This document shows, in pieces, positions 1 to 11,600 of a DNA stretch of 64,000 nucleotides. The DNA is taken from the NCBI GenBank assembly GCA_015680685.1, contig MNCI01022074.1, positions 372,509 through 436,508 on the forward strand, given 5' to 3'. The notes below the pieces were generated by a model. That model ran no database searches and had not been told where the DNA came from. It saw nothing but the letters and a program-made list of their open reading frames with translations. The translations under genes were made by a program, and so were the position numbers. The DNA is from Gnetum montanum (taxonomy: Eukaryota; Streptophyta; Gnetopsida; Gnetales; Gnetaceae). Positions within the stretch are counted from its first letter, which is position 1. Every line of letters starts with the position of its first letter.

Positions 1-401
1 AAAAAAGATTTCTATTCAGCTATAAAAATTCAATGAAAATTTCAGTATGTTTTAGTTTTGAAATGAGGTTGTACAAGTTTCTTTAAGCTTTTAAGGGGGC
101 AGAAATGTTGGCACATTTGGCCATTTCATGGAGCAGGTTGGTAAGATTAAATTGTTTAAGAATTTTTGGAGAAGTGGCTAAAATTTCAGTTTGAGAGGAA
201 AAGAATAAGTTAACAATAGCATTTTTGTTATTTAAGAAAAACTATATAGAAGTACCATTCCTATATATAGTAGAATTATAAAAAAATCCATGTAGAATTT
301 CAGGTATAAACATTGGTTTATAAGATTTCCACCCAAAATTATCCAATTTCAGAGGATCCGTTCATGGACACCAAAAAACTTTACTTGGTTTTTTCTTGGC
401 A
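1..401. other. A+T-rich sequence with no gene found
   Basis: No coding pattern or repeat was recognised here. The stretch ends in a pyrimidine-rich run and CAG (about 388-401) that would serve as a splice acceptor for the gene fragment that follows, so it may be intron sequence of that fragment. Confidence 0.35.
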
Positions 402-1070
402 GCTAATAGGACTAGAAGGCCTGATCCTCTGAACCGATTTGATACCTACACTGGCAGATGGAACCTCACCAATTGCCATTATTGGGCCTCTTTTGGGTTC
501 ACAGTGTTGCTCTGTTTGCTATTGGTGCTCTCTAGTTCATCTTTTATGGATTTATGCTACTCATTACCCTCTGTTGTTGTTGCTGTGGCAAAGAAAACGT
601 TTACAAAGATTAGCGTTCCAATTGCAACCCAGGACCGATCATCCTCATTCTTCTAAAATTGTTGCATTAGTTGGAAGCTTTATGTTGTATTTTGGAGAGA
701 AAGATTTGAACAAGGATATGTGGGCAAGGCAGATTACATGGAAGAAAATCTCAGAAATGTGACTGGTTATCTTACTAGATTAAAATGCTCTCCAATCTTC
801 ATGCTATGCATTGATTATCTTAGCTGTAGTGACTTTGCTTCTTCCATTGCTGCGTGTTTGTTTTCTCCTAAGTTTGGCTGAAGCCATTAGTTTATTGCTT
901 GGCTCTTACTGCCTGATTTTTGGTTGCATTAACCTTTATCCTTTGTGGAGTATACATTTTATTTTGCAACACTGTCTCAGACACCCACATGGCAGTGGAT
1001 CAGTGGGTGAACCATCCAATAGTAGATCCAAAGGAGATTTTCTAATGGTGGAGGAGGAGCTCTTATGGTA
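402..1070 (+). pseudogene. Degraded fragment of a plant multi-pass transmembrane protein gene
   Basis: Switching between the three forward frames gives pieces that resemble a plant membrane protein family with an RxDPLxxFxxYxGxWNITNxHYWAS region. Seen here: RPDPLNRFDTYTGRWNLTN and HYWASFGFT (about 420-500), then ALFAIGALWFIFYGFMLL with a run of cysteines (about 505-590), ENLRNVTGYLTRLK (about 738-785), and FILCGVYILFCNTVSDTH followed by MAVDQWVNHP (about 935-1020). The order and spacing fit one protein: hydrophobic segment, outer loop, hydrophobic segment, second loop. At least three frameshifts and a stop break it. A possible splice acceptor just before 402 suggests a genomic rather than a processed copy. 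The family match is from memory and its function is not known to me. It could also be a diverged real gene with sequence errors. Confidence 0.5.
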
Positions 1071-1738
1071 GTTGCTACTCATTAGAGCTTCATGGTGGCA
1101 GTTCTTGGATTTGAGCAACGACACCTTCAGTTTCAAATTTTTTCCCACCAATATGTAGAGCTTCAGCTTTCCTAGATTTGCCCACCTTCAACACCTTCTA
1201 GGATGTTCTCTGCAAGGCCCACAAGGTGTGCACTACGCAGAGGATTTTCTGGTAGTTGGAGGGCCATTTCTCAACTTACCATACCCTTCTCCATCTTTAG
1301 CTAATGCTCTACATTCCTTCAGCATGCAAATCCATGGTATGTTCACCCCTGGCTCTGCAATCAATAAAAATTGTAGTGATTTGGAAGATGATTAAAAAAA
1401 ATGCAGGAAGCCCTAGGCGAATTTGGGGCAAAAATTTCAGGCAGCTGAAACCCTAAATCAAGTTTGTCATTGGCTACTAGAACCAAAGGAATCCTGGCCT
1501 GTTCTTCCAGAACTGCATGTTCAGCACACCATTTTCCCAAGGAAAATCTTCCTTCTCCGCTCTTCCACAACTGAACACCAAAACAACAACCATGCTTGAC
1601 TTCGATGCATTCGTTATCATCATACCAATCCACTGAACGTGGCAACAAAGACATGAAGGTACACTAAGACAAGTGTACAACCAAATGAGTAGAGCAAGAG
1701 ATATTTTAACTGATGCTGGAGTTGCAGTTTTATCCATC
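1071..1738. other. Unassigned sequence beside the membrane-protein fragment
   Basis: Short open stretches occur on both strands but none can be tied to a family. On the + strand about 1650-1740 reads as a short peptide-like stretch (LRQVYNQMSRARDILTDAG) that could be a decayed exon. The bottom strand has an open frame of 97 codons (1361-1654) with no recognisable motif. Nothing here is strong enough to call a gene. Confidence 0.25.
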
Positions 1739-1818
1739 GCTGAAGGCTTACTATTAATTTAATTATTCCAAGTGCCTGGCTGAAGACTTACCATTAATTT
1801 AATTATTCCAAGTGCATG
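1739..1818. repeat. Tandem duplication, two 40-bp units
   Basis: Units 1739-1778 and 1779-1818 both read GCTGAAG.CTTAC.ATTAATTTAATTATTCC and differ at only a few bases. This is a simple local duplication next to promoter-like sequence. Confidence 0.8.
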
Positions 1819-1839
1819 AAGCTCTCATAATATTGAGGT

Positions 1840-2690
1840 CTTGAATTTATTTTTCAAACATTATTGTATAAGTTATTATCCATAAAATATTTGTAATATT
1901 TACAAATATCAATATTAGCATAAATTCCTCCTAACTTTATGTATAACTTTCTAACTACATAACTTCCCAACTAAATTGGTGAGAAATATCTCCTAACTAG
2001 TTGGGTAAGTTGTAACTTCCTTACTTGGGAGAGAAGTTAGCTAAGATAAAGTATGTAACTACCTTTGAACCCTATAAAAAGGCTTCAGGGGTAAGAAGAA
2101 AAATCATCACAAGGGGGGGACAATACAACACACTTTGGAAGAATTGGGATCACACTTAGGCTCTCACTTGGAGACACACTTTGAGTCTTGGGAGAAGAGC
2201 ATTGTAAAGAAGAAATTGTGAAAGATTGCTTATAAGATGGCTTGCTAAAGAAAATATTTCAGCCTCTTTGTCATAGTCCTATGAGTTATGTTTATTGTTT
2301 TTTATTTTGTTTAAATTGTTTAGCTAGTGGTTTAGATAGTATCATCCTTGGCAAGTAATTTTGGAATTTTTAGATTGCTCTTGTTGTTCTTGTTGTATGA
2401 TTGAAAATTTCTATTAAAATTTTTCCATAGAAGCGCTTGTGTTTGAAAGCCTTAAGAGCATTTTAGTAGTAAATTTTATTGTGCAATGTATAAGAATTGC
2501 TATTGGGATTGTTGTAAGAGAGCCTCTGTTTGTAGTCAAGTCGTTGAACGATTCAATAGTCAAGAGGGTTCAAAAAATCTTTGGTATTTTGATGGGACCA
2601 AAATAGCTTCTTTTATCTCTAAAGTGATTCTCTGTGATATTTCAATTAGAAATTTTCAAGTCTTTTGAAGGTTCTATTGAATGCAATTGT
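1840..2690 (+). promoter_or_regulatory. LTR-like promoter region with TATA box
   Basis: A clear TATA box (TATAAAAAGG, 2073-2082) follows about 200 bp of A+T-rich sequence with repeated forms of CTAACTA and AAGTT. Downstream is a leader-like stretch and then T-rich sequence, as in the R-U5 part of a plant LTR. No partner LTR, primer site or coding body was found, so it may be a solo or broken LTR of an unrelated element, or an ordinary promoter. Confidence 0.35.
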
Positions 2691-3406
2691 TGACATCCAT
2701 TATCTAGCCAAAATGGAGTCTCATACGTGATAGTTTATGCAGCAATTTTTTGTAGCATAGTAGGATTGTCTCGAAGAAATTTCTTATTTGAGCCTTGGAA
2801 GTTTGAACAATTCATAGATATTTAATTTGGGATAGCTTTATTACAAAGTGTTTACTCATATCATTTTACCTTGTTTAAATATTTGAGGTCTTAGCAAAAA
2901 TCTACTTTCTTTCCTGTCTATTTCCATTGAATCTTGCTCTATTTCTAGTTTTCTTGTGGAACTATCTCTTTCTCTGGGGAAAATTAGAAGTAGATTCAAA
3001 AATTTGTGCTCAAATGTTTTTACAAAATTTTATTTGTTACAAGTAGGTATTATAAGGACCGCATAGACTAGGCAATTGAACAAAATAGAAACTCTCAACA
3101 ACTCACAGTACTTGGCAAAGTTGGCTGAATCTCTTTAAGATAAGTCATTTGTAGTTTACACATAATGCAATCGTTTCATTTTTATAATCCCACACTGCAA
3201 CAACACACACACATAATCACATTAACTACTGAGTCTATTTGGAGGTATCTGGGCCTTGGTGTTGCTAGAGACCATCAGGCAGCTAAATCCTGTTCGAGGA
3301 CACTTGTTGGCGGTCGTGTCCTAAATGGTCGCCAACAGAAGGTTTGTTAAGGCTCACAACGATGTGAATGATATCCTTATGTTCTATATGGCACACAAAC
3401 ACTTAG
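2691..3406. other. No gene found; probable leader of the minus-strand element E1
   Basis: The stretch holds only short open frames without known motifs and a small AC-rich run (about 3196-3212). Because a minus-strand primer site lies at its right edge, part of it should be the leader or start of gag of element E1 read leftward, but I could not align it to the gag of the sister element E2. Confidence 0.3.
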
Positions 3407-3424
3407 TCCCTAGCAATGGTGCCA
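3407..3424 (-). promoter_or_regulatory. Primer binding site of element E1 (tRNA-Asp-like)
   Basis: Read on the minus strand this is TGGCACCATTGCTAGGGA. It differs by C-to-T or G-to-A changes from the TGGCGCCGTTGCCGGGGA type that pairs with the 3' end of plant tRNA-Asp and is common in Ty3/gypsy elements. It lies one base beyond the LTR end, the expected spacing, and the same site is seen in E2 at 48126. Confidence 0.6.
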
Positions 3425-3425
3425 A

Positions 3426-4591
3426 TGGTGAGTGGCGAGGTACCCCTACACTCAACCATATGAAACGAGCATAGCACGCATGATCCGGTCGAACTTCGCA
3501 GACTAAATGCCTACACGCCCCATGGAACACTTGGGGTTAATCATTCGTTGTCTTTCCAAACTTACTTTTGTTTGTCATGGTGTATGGTTAAGTAAGTCTG
3601 AGGTATATGATTTTTATAGTTTTTAAAGTTTTCTCCTATGCTATTGAGGTGAAGGGTTGAGAAACTAACTAACTCTAACTAATGACTAAGTCTAAATTAA
3701 CTAGCATCAGCATCTGTTCCCACTTACCGTACACACCCTAAACTATGCAACCATGGCTACCAAATGTTAATCGTTACTAGGATCACCACATGTAACACAC
3801 GTGCTCGAAGTGGTCGTACTAAGGCACTTAACTAAGAGGAAAGGATGAGAGAATCTAATCGCTATGAGTAGCTGATTCCTTGATTAGCCGTACACATCCA
3901 TAAATGCTCGTAATCAAGTCGTACTCATGTCGCGCTACTGCAGGGTAATAAATAACAAGTAGAAAATAACATATAATAAATAACGAGTAATAAAATCCTA
4001 TTCCATGCACTACAAGGTTTATCCACAAAGCTCATCTTTATTGCCGTACACAACTTGCGATTAGGTACAATGTTGCTCGAATAAAGATCCGTTCACTTGG
4101 GAACTCTTACTGTGGGCACATGGAAAATATTCTATCTTTGGAGTGATCAATCTACCAAAGTTTCCCTACTTCGAGCCTAAGATGGGAAATAAGGGGAGTG
4201 CCTCCTCTTATTTATAGATTTGGCGATGGACCACAATATCGCGTATGCGACATTGCAGGGGACGACGCAATATCGTGTACGTGATATCGTGGCTTGTGCA
4301 TATCACGTCTCATCACCCATAAAACCCATCAAATTTCCTTTTTTGACATTTCCAAAGGCATTTTTTACCACCCATTCTAAGCCCAAATATAGATACTATG
4401 TGACTTTTTCACATGGGGAATGAGTCTTTGACCACTTATGAGACATTTTTCAGCCCCAAAAGTATAAAGTATATGAAATTTCCCACTATGGGCTGCAATC
4501 TTCACATTTATAATGAATTTTTACCTAATGTTTCATGGGGTGAAAGCTACGTGATGAAGATTGACTATAACATGCAAATTTTTGTGGTGTT
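3426..4591 (-). mobile_element. 5' LTR of minus-strand retrotransposon E1
   Basis: On the minus strand it runs from TGAAACACCAC (4591) to CTCACCA (3426), followed by a primer site. A TATA box (CTATAAATA on the minus strand, near 4211-4219) sits about 790 bp from the LTR end. The R-U5 half aligns along its length with 47362-48124 on the other strand (shared stretch CTACAAGGTTTATC.A.AAGCTC and several others), which is the LTR of element E2. The U3 part beyond 4312 is repeated inverted at 6291-6575. Just upstream of the TATA box short motifs like GCGATATCG recur (about 4235-4310). The body would lie to the left and was not recognised. Confidence 0.6.
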
Positions 4592-6290
4592 TCACTACTT
4601 GTTGTAGACCATTGAAATTGTCAACATTAGTCACTTATTACAACTTTTAAACAATAATAAACAACACTACAAGAAAACATGTGAGTGTTAGATGTAATTA
4701 TGACTATGTGATGGCTTTGATAATGCATTGCAAGCGCTTGATGAGGTCATGAGTAGGCTTCAAGTGGACTAGGTTGGCCTTTGGTAGGCTAGCATAGTCC
4801 CAATTTTCCTTCAACATAGTCAAGTTGGAAAGTTTAAAAAATTGAGTTTTATCACAAATTTAACTTTGGTGGGATCTAGAACTTATAAAAGTGCACTTTA
4901 AGTTTTTTTCATTAATTTTAAGCAAGTTTATGTGTACTACATTGGATGTGGAGAGGGACTAGATTGGCCCAATGTAGTCCCAACTTTTCTTAGCATAGTC
5001 TAGGCTTTGAGGGTCAATAATGATGAGAAAAGATGAGTTTCCTAGCCAAAAAAGCTATACTGAGGCTCAAGGATTCAGCAGAAGTGAGTTTGGTCCTTCT
5101 GTTGTCAAACATGGATAACTTTGGGTGGACTATGTAGGGATTTGAGAGTGACTGCATTCCCTTAACGTAGTCACCATCTCTCCTTAGTGTCGTTAGGGTT
5201 CTAGGAGTGAAAAGTGGTGAATTTTAACCCAAATTTATTGTTTGATGATCTCAATGCATCTAAACAAGGTCTTGTAGTTGAAAATTATGGTTTTCTAGTT
5301 GAATTTAATTTGGTTTGGAGATCAAGGTGTGGACTACACTAGCCCAACATAGTTCCAACTTCCCATTAGTATAACCCAAGTTTGGAATGGTTAATAGAGG
5401 TTTACATGGTTGATAGAGGTTCCAACAAGGCCCCATGGGTTTACTAGTAATGAATGTAGGTTATTTTTGGAAGCCTTTGATGAATGTTTTTTGCACTACA
5501 CTAGGCTTGAACAAGGACTATGTTGGTCTACTGTAGTCCCAACTTCCCCCTTAGTGTAATCAAGGTGGAATGATAAAAATTAGTGAAAAGATGCAAGATT
5601 TGTTGCTAAACAAGCTCAAACAAGGTTTTAGGATCTATCAAAAGAAAATATAAGACACTTCTGATAAGTTTCAGCCAATTTTTTATGGACTAAACTAGGC
5701 TTGGGTAGGGGCTACACTAGTCCAATGTAGTTTCAACTTTCCTCCAACATAGTTAAGGTGGAAGTTATACAAAATGGTAGGAAATGCAAATTTGTGGAGT
5801 TAAATATGCTTATATAATATTTTCGGTTATTTGAAAACAATGTTAAGTCATTTTTAACAAATTCTAAGAAGTTGTTAGTGGACTATGCTAGGCTTAGGTA
5901 GGAACTACGTTGGCCTAGTGTGGTCCCCATCTTCCATCAATGTAGTCAATGTGGTAGGTGTTAAAAATATCAAAGAATGTAGGTTTTATGATCAAACAAG
6001 CCTAAACTAGGGTTTTAGGATTTACCAACATTAGGATTAAGGAACTTTTGTTAGAGTTTGATCAGTTATTACTTTTGTTAAATTTTAATCAAATTTTGAT
6101 GGACTATGCTAGGCTTGGGTAGGGACTACACTAGTTCAATGTAGTCCCAATCTCCTTCCAATGTGGTTAAGGTTTGGCCAATGGTAATTTTTTAACTTGA
6201 AATTCTCTTTTTCTTGTTTAACATTATTTGCAAAAAAAAAAAAAAAAAAACATCCCTAACCTTCTAAGAGATAATAAATAGCTCATATGG
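4592..6290. repeat. Array of about eight 190-bp units between two head-to-head LTRs
   Basis: A block close to GGACTATGCTAGGCTTGG followed by GACTAC.CTGG.C.A.TGTAGTCCCAAC and then CTTCC..CAA.GTAGTCAAGG recurs near 4767, 4938, 5110, 5320, 5495, 5690, 5880 and 6100, about every 170-210 bp. The conserved part of each unit has inverted halves (GGACTAC / GTAGTCC) and could fold into a hairpin. The sequence between blocks is poorly conserved. No coding potential was seen. A poly-A run lies near 6232-6250. Confidence 0.65.
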
Positions 6291-6587
6291 TAGAAACACC
6301 ACAAAAATTTGCATGTTATAGTCAATTTTCATCATGTAGCTTTCACCCCATGAAACCTAAGGCAAAACTTTGTTGTAAATGTGAATATTGTAATCCATAG
6401 TGGGCAATTTCACATACTTTATATTTTTGGAGTTGAAAATTACCTCATAAGTGGTCAAAGCCTTATTTTGCAAGGAAAAAAATCACCTAGTCTCTATATT
6501 TGGGCTTTTGGGGGGTTAAAAATGCCTTTTAGAGTGTCAATATTGGCAATTTTATGGGTTTTATGTGGGCTATACATTTTTCTACAT
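6291..6587 (+). mobile_element. Truncated LTR fragment E3 (first about 290 bp)
   Basis: This is the inverted copy of 4312-4591, with long shared stretches such as CACCACAAAAATTTGCATG, GTAGCTTTCACCCCATGAAA and ATTTGGGCTT. Similarity begins at the LTR start (TAGAAACACCAC against TGAAACACCAC) and stops near 6575, where the LTR of copy A starts shortly after. I read it as the beginning of a plus-strand family-E LTR interrupted by copy A. Confidence 0.55.
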
Positions 6588-7900
6588 TGGAAACACTTGT
6601 AGGAGGTAGATCTTACCTACCCCTAGTGTGGAGAGGTAGGGGGTTTCTCCTTAGCTTGAAAACTCCTCCCCTCCCCCTAGCATGAAGGCTCATGTTTAGC
6701 TTGAAAACCTTCCCCCTTAGTGTGGAAGTTTCCCCCTAGCATGGAGGCTCCACCCCTAGTGTGGAAATTGCATCCCCTAGCACAATAACAAAATTTCAAT
6801 AGTTTGTGAATTCTAATGTTCACTAGCCAATTCAGTAAGTATCATGGATAGCTGAGCATGGAAGATTCATCTCTAGTGTAGAAGATGTCCCCTTGTTACT
6901 ATTTATAGTAAACAGAATGGCTATGGGGAAAGGCACTTACTATGTATGATAACCTCCAAAATTTGGGCACCCATCTCACCTGAACAAGGTATATATTTGC
7001 AACAATTTGATAGCCAATTTGTAGCCAATGTGTATCCAAATTATAGCCAAGTCATAGACATTTTGCAACATTATTCATGGCCCAAGACCTATAAAAACCA
7101 ACATTAAACATCATTTATAGGTTTAGCAATTTTCAAAAGTTTCCACAATTTTACAATCCAAGACTATTAACATACGCATACTTTTGCACAAAAATTATTC
7201 ATAGTTATACACTTGGACATTCTCAAGAACTTAAGAGTTTTTACAAGTTTCCACACATGTATTCTCCTAAATCTAGTGTAGACACCCTATGACCTTGTGA
7301 CCTTGAAACCACCTTTGGGATTTGTGAATTTTCAAGATCCACACTACACTCCTAGGATTTCCAACTCTAAACATAGAGCATTTGGGCAACTTATATTTTT
7401 TATACTTTTTAACCCCCACCACGAGTAATATTGCAGATTTGAGATTTTAGTATTGGAGGTTTGATAGCATTGGGAGTGGCAAGACATTCGAATCATGGAG
7501 TTGATTGCATCAACTTCAATGGATCTTGAAACCTTGTCCAAGTGAACCTTTTTGCTACCCATTCAACCACCATTTATACACATTTCTCTATTTTATTTTT
7601 TATTTTTTCTTAATAAAGCTTTAAGTTTTGGATTTTGTGTGGAAGGTATATTTGCTTATTTTCTGTGCATTATTGAAATATGTTATTAGTTTTTCTTTTT
7701 TCTTTTTTCTTTCTTTCTTTTGCATTTTATTTTACTACATCATTTTGCAAACTCCCCAAGTCCTTGGTTAATCTACCAAACTAGCCAAGATGCCTTGGAT
7801 CCCATTTTTTGCAGAGGCCTTGGGGATTCAAGGTTGAGGACTACTGTGCATAAGATCTATCAATCTTCATTCCAGTGATCAACCTTTTTAGCTGCAATAG
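6588..7900 (+). mobile_element. 5' LTR of Tat-type element copy A
   Basis: The start TGGAAACACTTGT resembles TGAAACATTGTG of copy B, and the end lies just before the primer site at 7908. The length (about 1313 bp) matches the 1327 bp of the copy B LTR. A TATA box (TATAAAAA, 7090-7097) divides it into U3 and R-U5. The U3 contains repeated short phrases CCCCTAGTGTGGAAG / CCCCTAGCATGGAGG (about 6615-6790), the same motif that builds the array at 19300-22400. The 5' boundary is less certain than the 3' one. Confidence 0.5.
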
Positions 7901-7907
7901 TTTATAT

Positions 7908-7925
7908 TGGTCCTAAAAGGAGGGC
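7908..7925 (+). promoter_or_regulatory. Primer binding site of copy A
   Basis: TGGTCCTAAAAGGAGGGC corresponds to TGGCGCTCGAAGGAGGGC in copy B and TGGTGCTAGAAGGAGGG in copy C at the same place, a few bases after the LTR end. I could not match it to a tRNA. Confidence 0.6.
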
Positions 7926-7989
7926 CTTCACTTCATTTATTGTGATTAGATTTTATTATCATTGTTTCCAACATTACCTATCATATTAA

Positions 7990-9000
7990 AACCTTCATTT
8001 TGCAACCAAAACCTTTGAATCTACATTTTAGTTAATGCTACCATCCATCCTCCTCTACTTTCAAGACCTAATGTGGAGTGGTAGGTGTTTTCGCTTTGCA
8101 ATTTTTATAGTAGTTGCTATGAATTTTCAAAGCCAACATTGATTTTCTAGTGTACCTTTTTAACCCCTCTTGGCTACCAAATTTTTCTTAAATGTCAATG
8201 TTGGTGGTGCAACCATTTCAGAGACTACTAGACTTCTAGACGTTAGCTTTCCTCCCATTTTTTCAATTGAAAAAATTGGCAACTTGCTAAAACCAATTTT
8301 AGTGAAAAAGCACTAACTTTCCACTTTGGTTTTCATCTTTCCCTATTCAACATTGAAATAAGAAGGTTTTAGATTTTCATTATCTCATCCCTCTTCTTCT
8401 ACTTGTTGCCATACCTAGTGTGGAAGTAGATGGGAGGCCAACATGGGAGAGGCTTAATACCAAATTTACCAAAGAAAATAGTTCAAGTTGAAAGTCCTTT
8501 TCCATGTTTTTTCAACCAAAACTTCTAAAAGATTAATGCTAACCCTTCCTCCCCTGTGATCAAAACTATAGAGTGGAAGTTTTAGGTGGTTAGGTGGTGG
8601 CTTTTCACAACAACTACTATGAATTTTCAACCCTAAAGCTAGTGTTAAAATGTTTCACCTTTTCTTTTTTGCTACCAATTCCAATATTTTTTAGTTTCTA
8701 AAGTTGGTGATGTAGCCCTTTTGGAAATTACAAAGATCCTAGAAGTTAGCTTTACCCCATTTTTTCAAGTTGAAAAAATTAGCAACTTGCAAAGACCAAG
8801 ATTTTTATGGAAAATTCCAAACTTTCCACTTTGGTTGTTAGCCCTTCCCCCATTAACATTGGAATAGAAAGGGTGAGATTCCCCTTATCTCATCCCTTTC
8901 CTATTCTCCCCTACCATACCTAGTGTAGAGGTACTTAAGAGGCCAACTTAGGTGAGGCTTGACACCACCATTTCCAATTTTTCATTTTTGGTAAAGGAGT
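7990..9000 (+). repeat. Tandem duplication of about 500 bp in the leader of copy A
   Basis: Two diverged units (about 7990-8495 and 8500-9000) share ordered blocks: AACCAAAAC, TTAATGCTA, GAGTGG.AG, CTATGAATTTTCAA, CATTTTTTCAA.TTGAAAAAATT, ACTTTCCACTTTGGTT and TACCTAGTGT. They lie between primer site and gag. Copies B and C have much shorter leaders, so the duplication belongs to copy A or its ancestor. No coding potential was seen. Confidence 0.65.
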
Positions 9001-9392
9001 AAACCCCCATACCCCTCGTACTTACTAATTATAGTAAGTATGTCATTGTTGGTTATTTTTGTTTTCATTAAAAGTTTTAGAATCCCATTCAATGGAATTT
9101 ACTTCTATTTTATCATTTATAGCCTATTTTAATCCATTCTTAATACTATAGACATGTCTTTCCAATAGTCCTCCAAATTGCCCCTCATCCGCCAACAAGC
9201 CATGAGGGGCTATGTTCCCAAAGATCTAGCTATCAGTGAATGTAGGTGATCTTTGAGGGTTGGAGGGGAAAGTTCCAAATTTACCTCCATAAATAAAGAT
9301 CATTCACTACATTTGTGCCAAAATTTAGACTAGCCTCATGATTCCATGTGTGGAAGAAAAGGCAAAGAGGGAATTTTAGCTTGTACATTAGG

Positions 9393-11600
9393 ATGGAAAA
9401 GAGTATGTCCCTTCCTTGTATGATCAAATATCTCTAACCAATGTCTATGCTAGCATCCTAGCTTAATTGATTGTGATGAAAGAAAAAGATGATAAGCATA
9501 TCTTAAAAGAAAAACAAGAGGAGGAGGATGAATGTAGGATGGAGTTTGAGCTTGAAAACATCTTGGGAGGATTATTAAAAAAAAATCCCCTAAGGTCACA
9601 ATGCCTTCCTCTAATGTTTTTTTTTTCTCCATATGCATAGTGCCACCATATTTCACTCCCGCCTATCCTACCATGGTTTCTATCCACCATGGAACCCCAA
9701 GAAACTCAAGGGTCACACACCCCATTTATCATATTTGTGCCCTAGGTACTGTCATAAACATCCTTTCCCATGTTTTGTACACAATATACAACCATAATAC
9801 AATCTCTCCCTTCTATCTTGCAATCCATAGTAAGGTCACAAACCCAAACTAGATGCCATAGCCCTATGTACAAACTCCAAAACCAATAGGGCCACCATAG
9901 GGTTTGGATCAAGCCTTCCAGATGATCTAGGACATAATGGAGGAGTTGAATAAGCTTAAGGTCTCTACTTTTCAAATTGTCAATATTATGGACTTCTATT
10001 AGGATGATACCATCAGTCCTATGGTTGTATCCTTGACACTTCCTCCTAATGTCCCTCTTCCTTAATTTAGCAAGTATAATGGGGAAGGTGATCCCAATTC
10101 TCACCTTATTACCTTTCGATTTGAATGCTTACTCTTATAATCATGGCCTCATATTATAATTAGGATTTTCCCTATGTCCTTAATCAGGAAGGCACTTAAT
10201 TGGTATTGTGCTGCACCTAGGGGATTCATATCCTCTTTAACTACTTCAAGTATAACTTGAACCTTGACACCATGCTTGATCAACTCATGAAGGTCTAGTA
10301 GGGGCCCTTAGAACCTATACAAAAGTTCATCTAGTGATGGAATGGACTACTTAACAAAATAATAGAGCCCTTAGTTAAAGCCCATATTTTTTCCGTATTC
10401 AAGGGGGCAATGAAAGAATTTAAGTCAAAACTCTACAACCTTGATTTGTGGTTCCTTTGCTAAGCATTTTTATAAACTAAAAATATAGAGGATAATCATG
10501 GTTTGGCCTACATAGCATATAAAAATCAACATACAAGGAGAGATAAAGAAAAGAACAAACAAAACAATGTGGTCATAGAAACTATGACCAAAGAAACAAA
10601 GATCATGAACCAAGGGCCAAGGGCCAACCCATGCAAGGCACCCACTAATGATCACAATAACCAACCATCAATTTCTAGGGCCACTACAGCAACAACAACT
10701 AGACCTAATTTTGAAAGAAAGTATAGGTCCAAATAAACTACCTTACCTATGAAACCATTAGAGTTACTGGACCAACTATTAAAGATTAGACACATGCAAC
10801 ACAAACAAATGACCAAAGTCACTTGAAAGAAACACAAGCTATTATGCAAGATAGCCAAAAATCCCACTTGGGCAATGAAGAATGATGCCCAACTACATAG
10901 GTACTTCAAACTAGACCATTTCTATCATTATCACCAACTATCATGTCATGGCACAGACTTTTTCCTCGCATTGAAGGATGACCTACAGATGATGATAGAT
11001 AGGTGAAAGTTGGTCTTAGATGCTTCCAACCTAGTTTGTCCACAAAAATAGTTGACATGGATCTATAAAGACCTGTTTAATGCTAATGATAGCCCTTATT
11101 TTATTTCAACATTCAACATTGTTGATGATTAGAGACTTGCAAAAGAACCATTTATGATTCAAGCATCCCTTTGTGATGAAATGGCTTCTTTAGCTTCCCA
11201 TAACTCAAGATACCTCTTTTTCATAAAAGTACCATCACAAAATCTTCCAATGGATCATTTTTTCATTAGTGTTCCATAGCCTAACATAACACAACTAGAC
11301 ATAGCCTAAACAATTACAAAACAACCTTTTATGATGGCTAATGCTACTGCTTCTTCCTCATAGCCAACATATGATAACCAAAAGACCTCAACCAAGAAAT
11401 GGAAGAAGCATAAATAAAAGTCTAGTAGTAAGGGTGATATGAAAATAGAGGCATGAAAGGAAGTGGATCCACCAAAGCCCACTTACATTTTGGCTATATT
11501 TGTTACCTCCTCTATTCAACCCTCTTTAAATGATAAGCCATAGGAGGACTTTAAATTCCATAACCAAAACAACAAGGAAAAGCCCCAACAACCATAACCT
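9393..11600 (+). pseudogene. Decayed gag of copy A
   Basis: The capsid part (about 10070-10480) matches the gag of copies B and C: KYNGEGDPNSHLITF, then FPMSLIRKALNWY, then KGAMKEFKSKLYNL. These are the typical blocks of a plant Ty3/gypsy gag, which packages the element RNA. A stretch at about 10500-10730 is lysine- and glutamine-rich (AYIAYKNQHTRRDKEKNK). The zinc-finger region (about 10915-10985, HYHQLSCHGTDFF) has lost its cysteines, whereas copy B keeps C-x2-H. Many stops are present, mostly TAG or TAA where B or C have glutamine. Start is uncertain; the N-terminal third aligns poorly. It lies downstream of the leader and is followed by protease. Confidence 0.75.

Noticed and set aside
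9742-10104. Minus-strand open frame of 120 codons
   Set aside because: It lies opposite the gag capsid region of copy A, which is supported by alignment with copies B and C; the reverse frame has no homologue opposite the other two gags.
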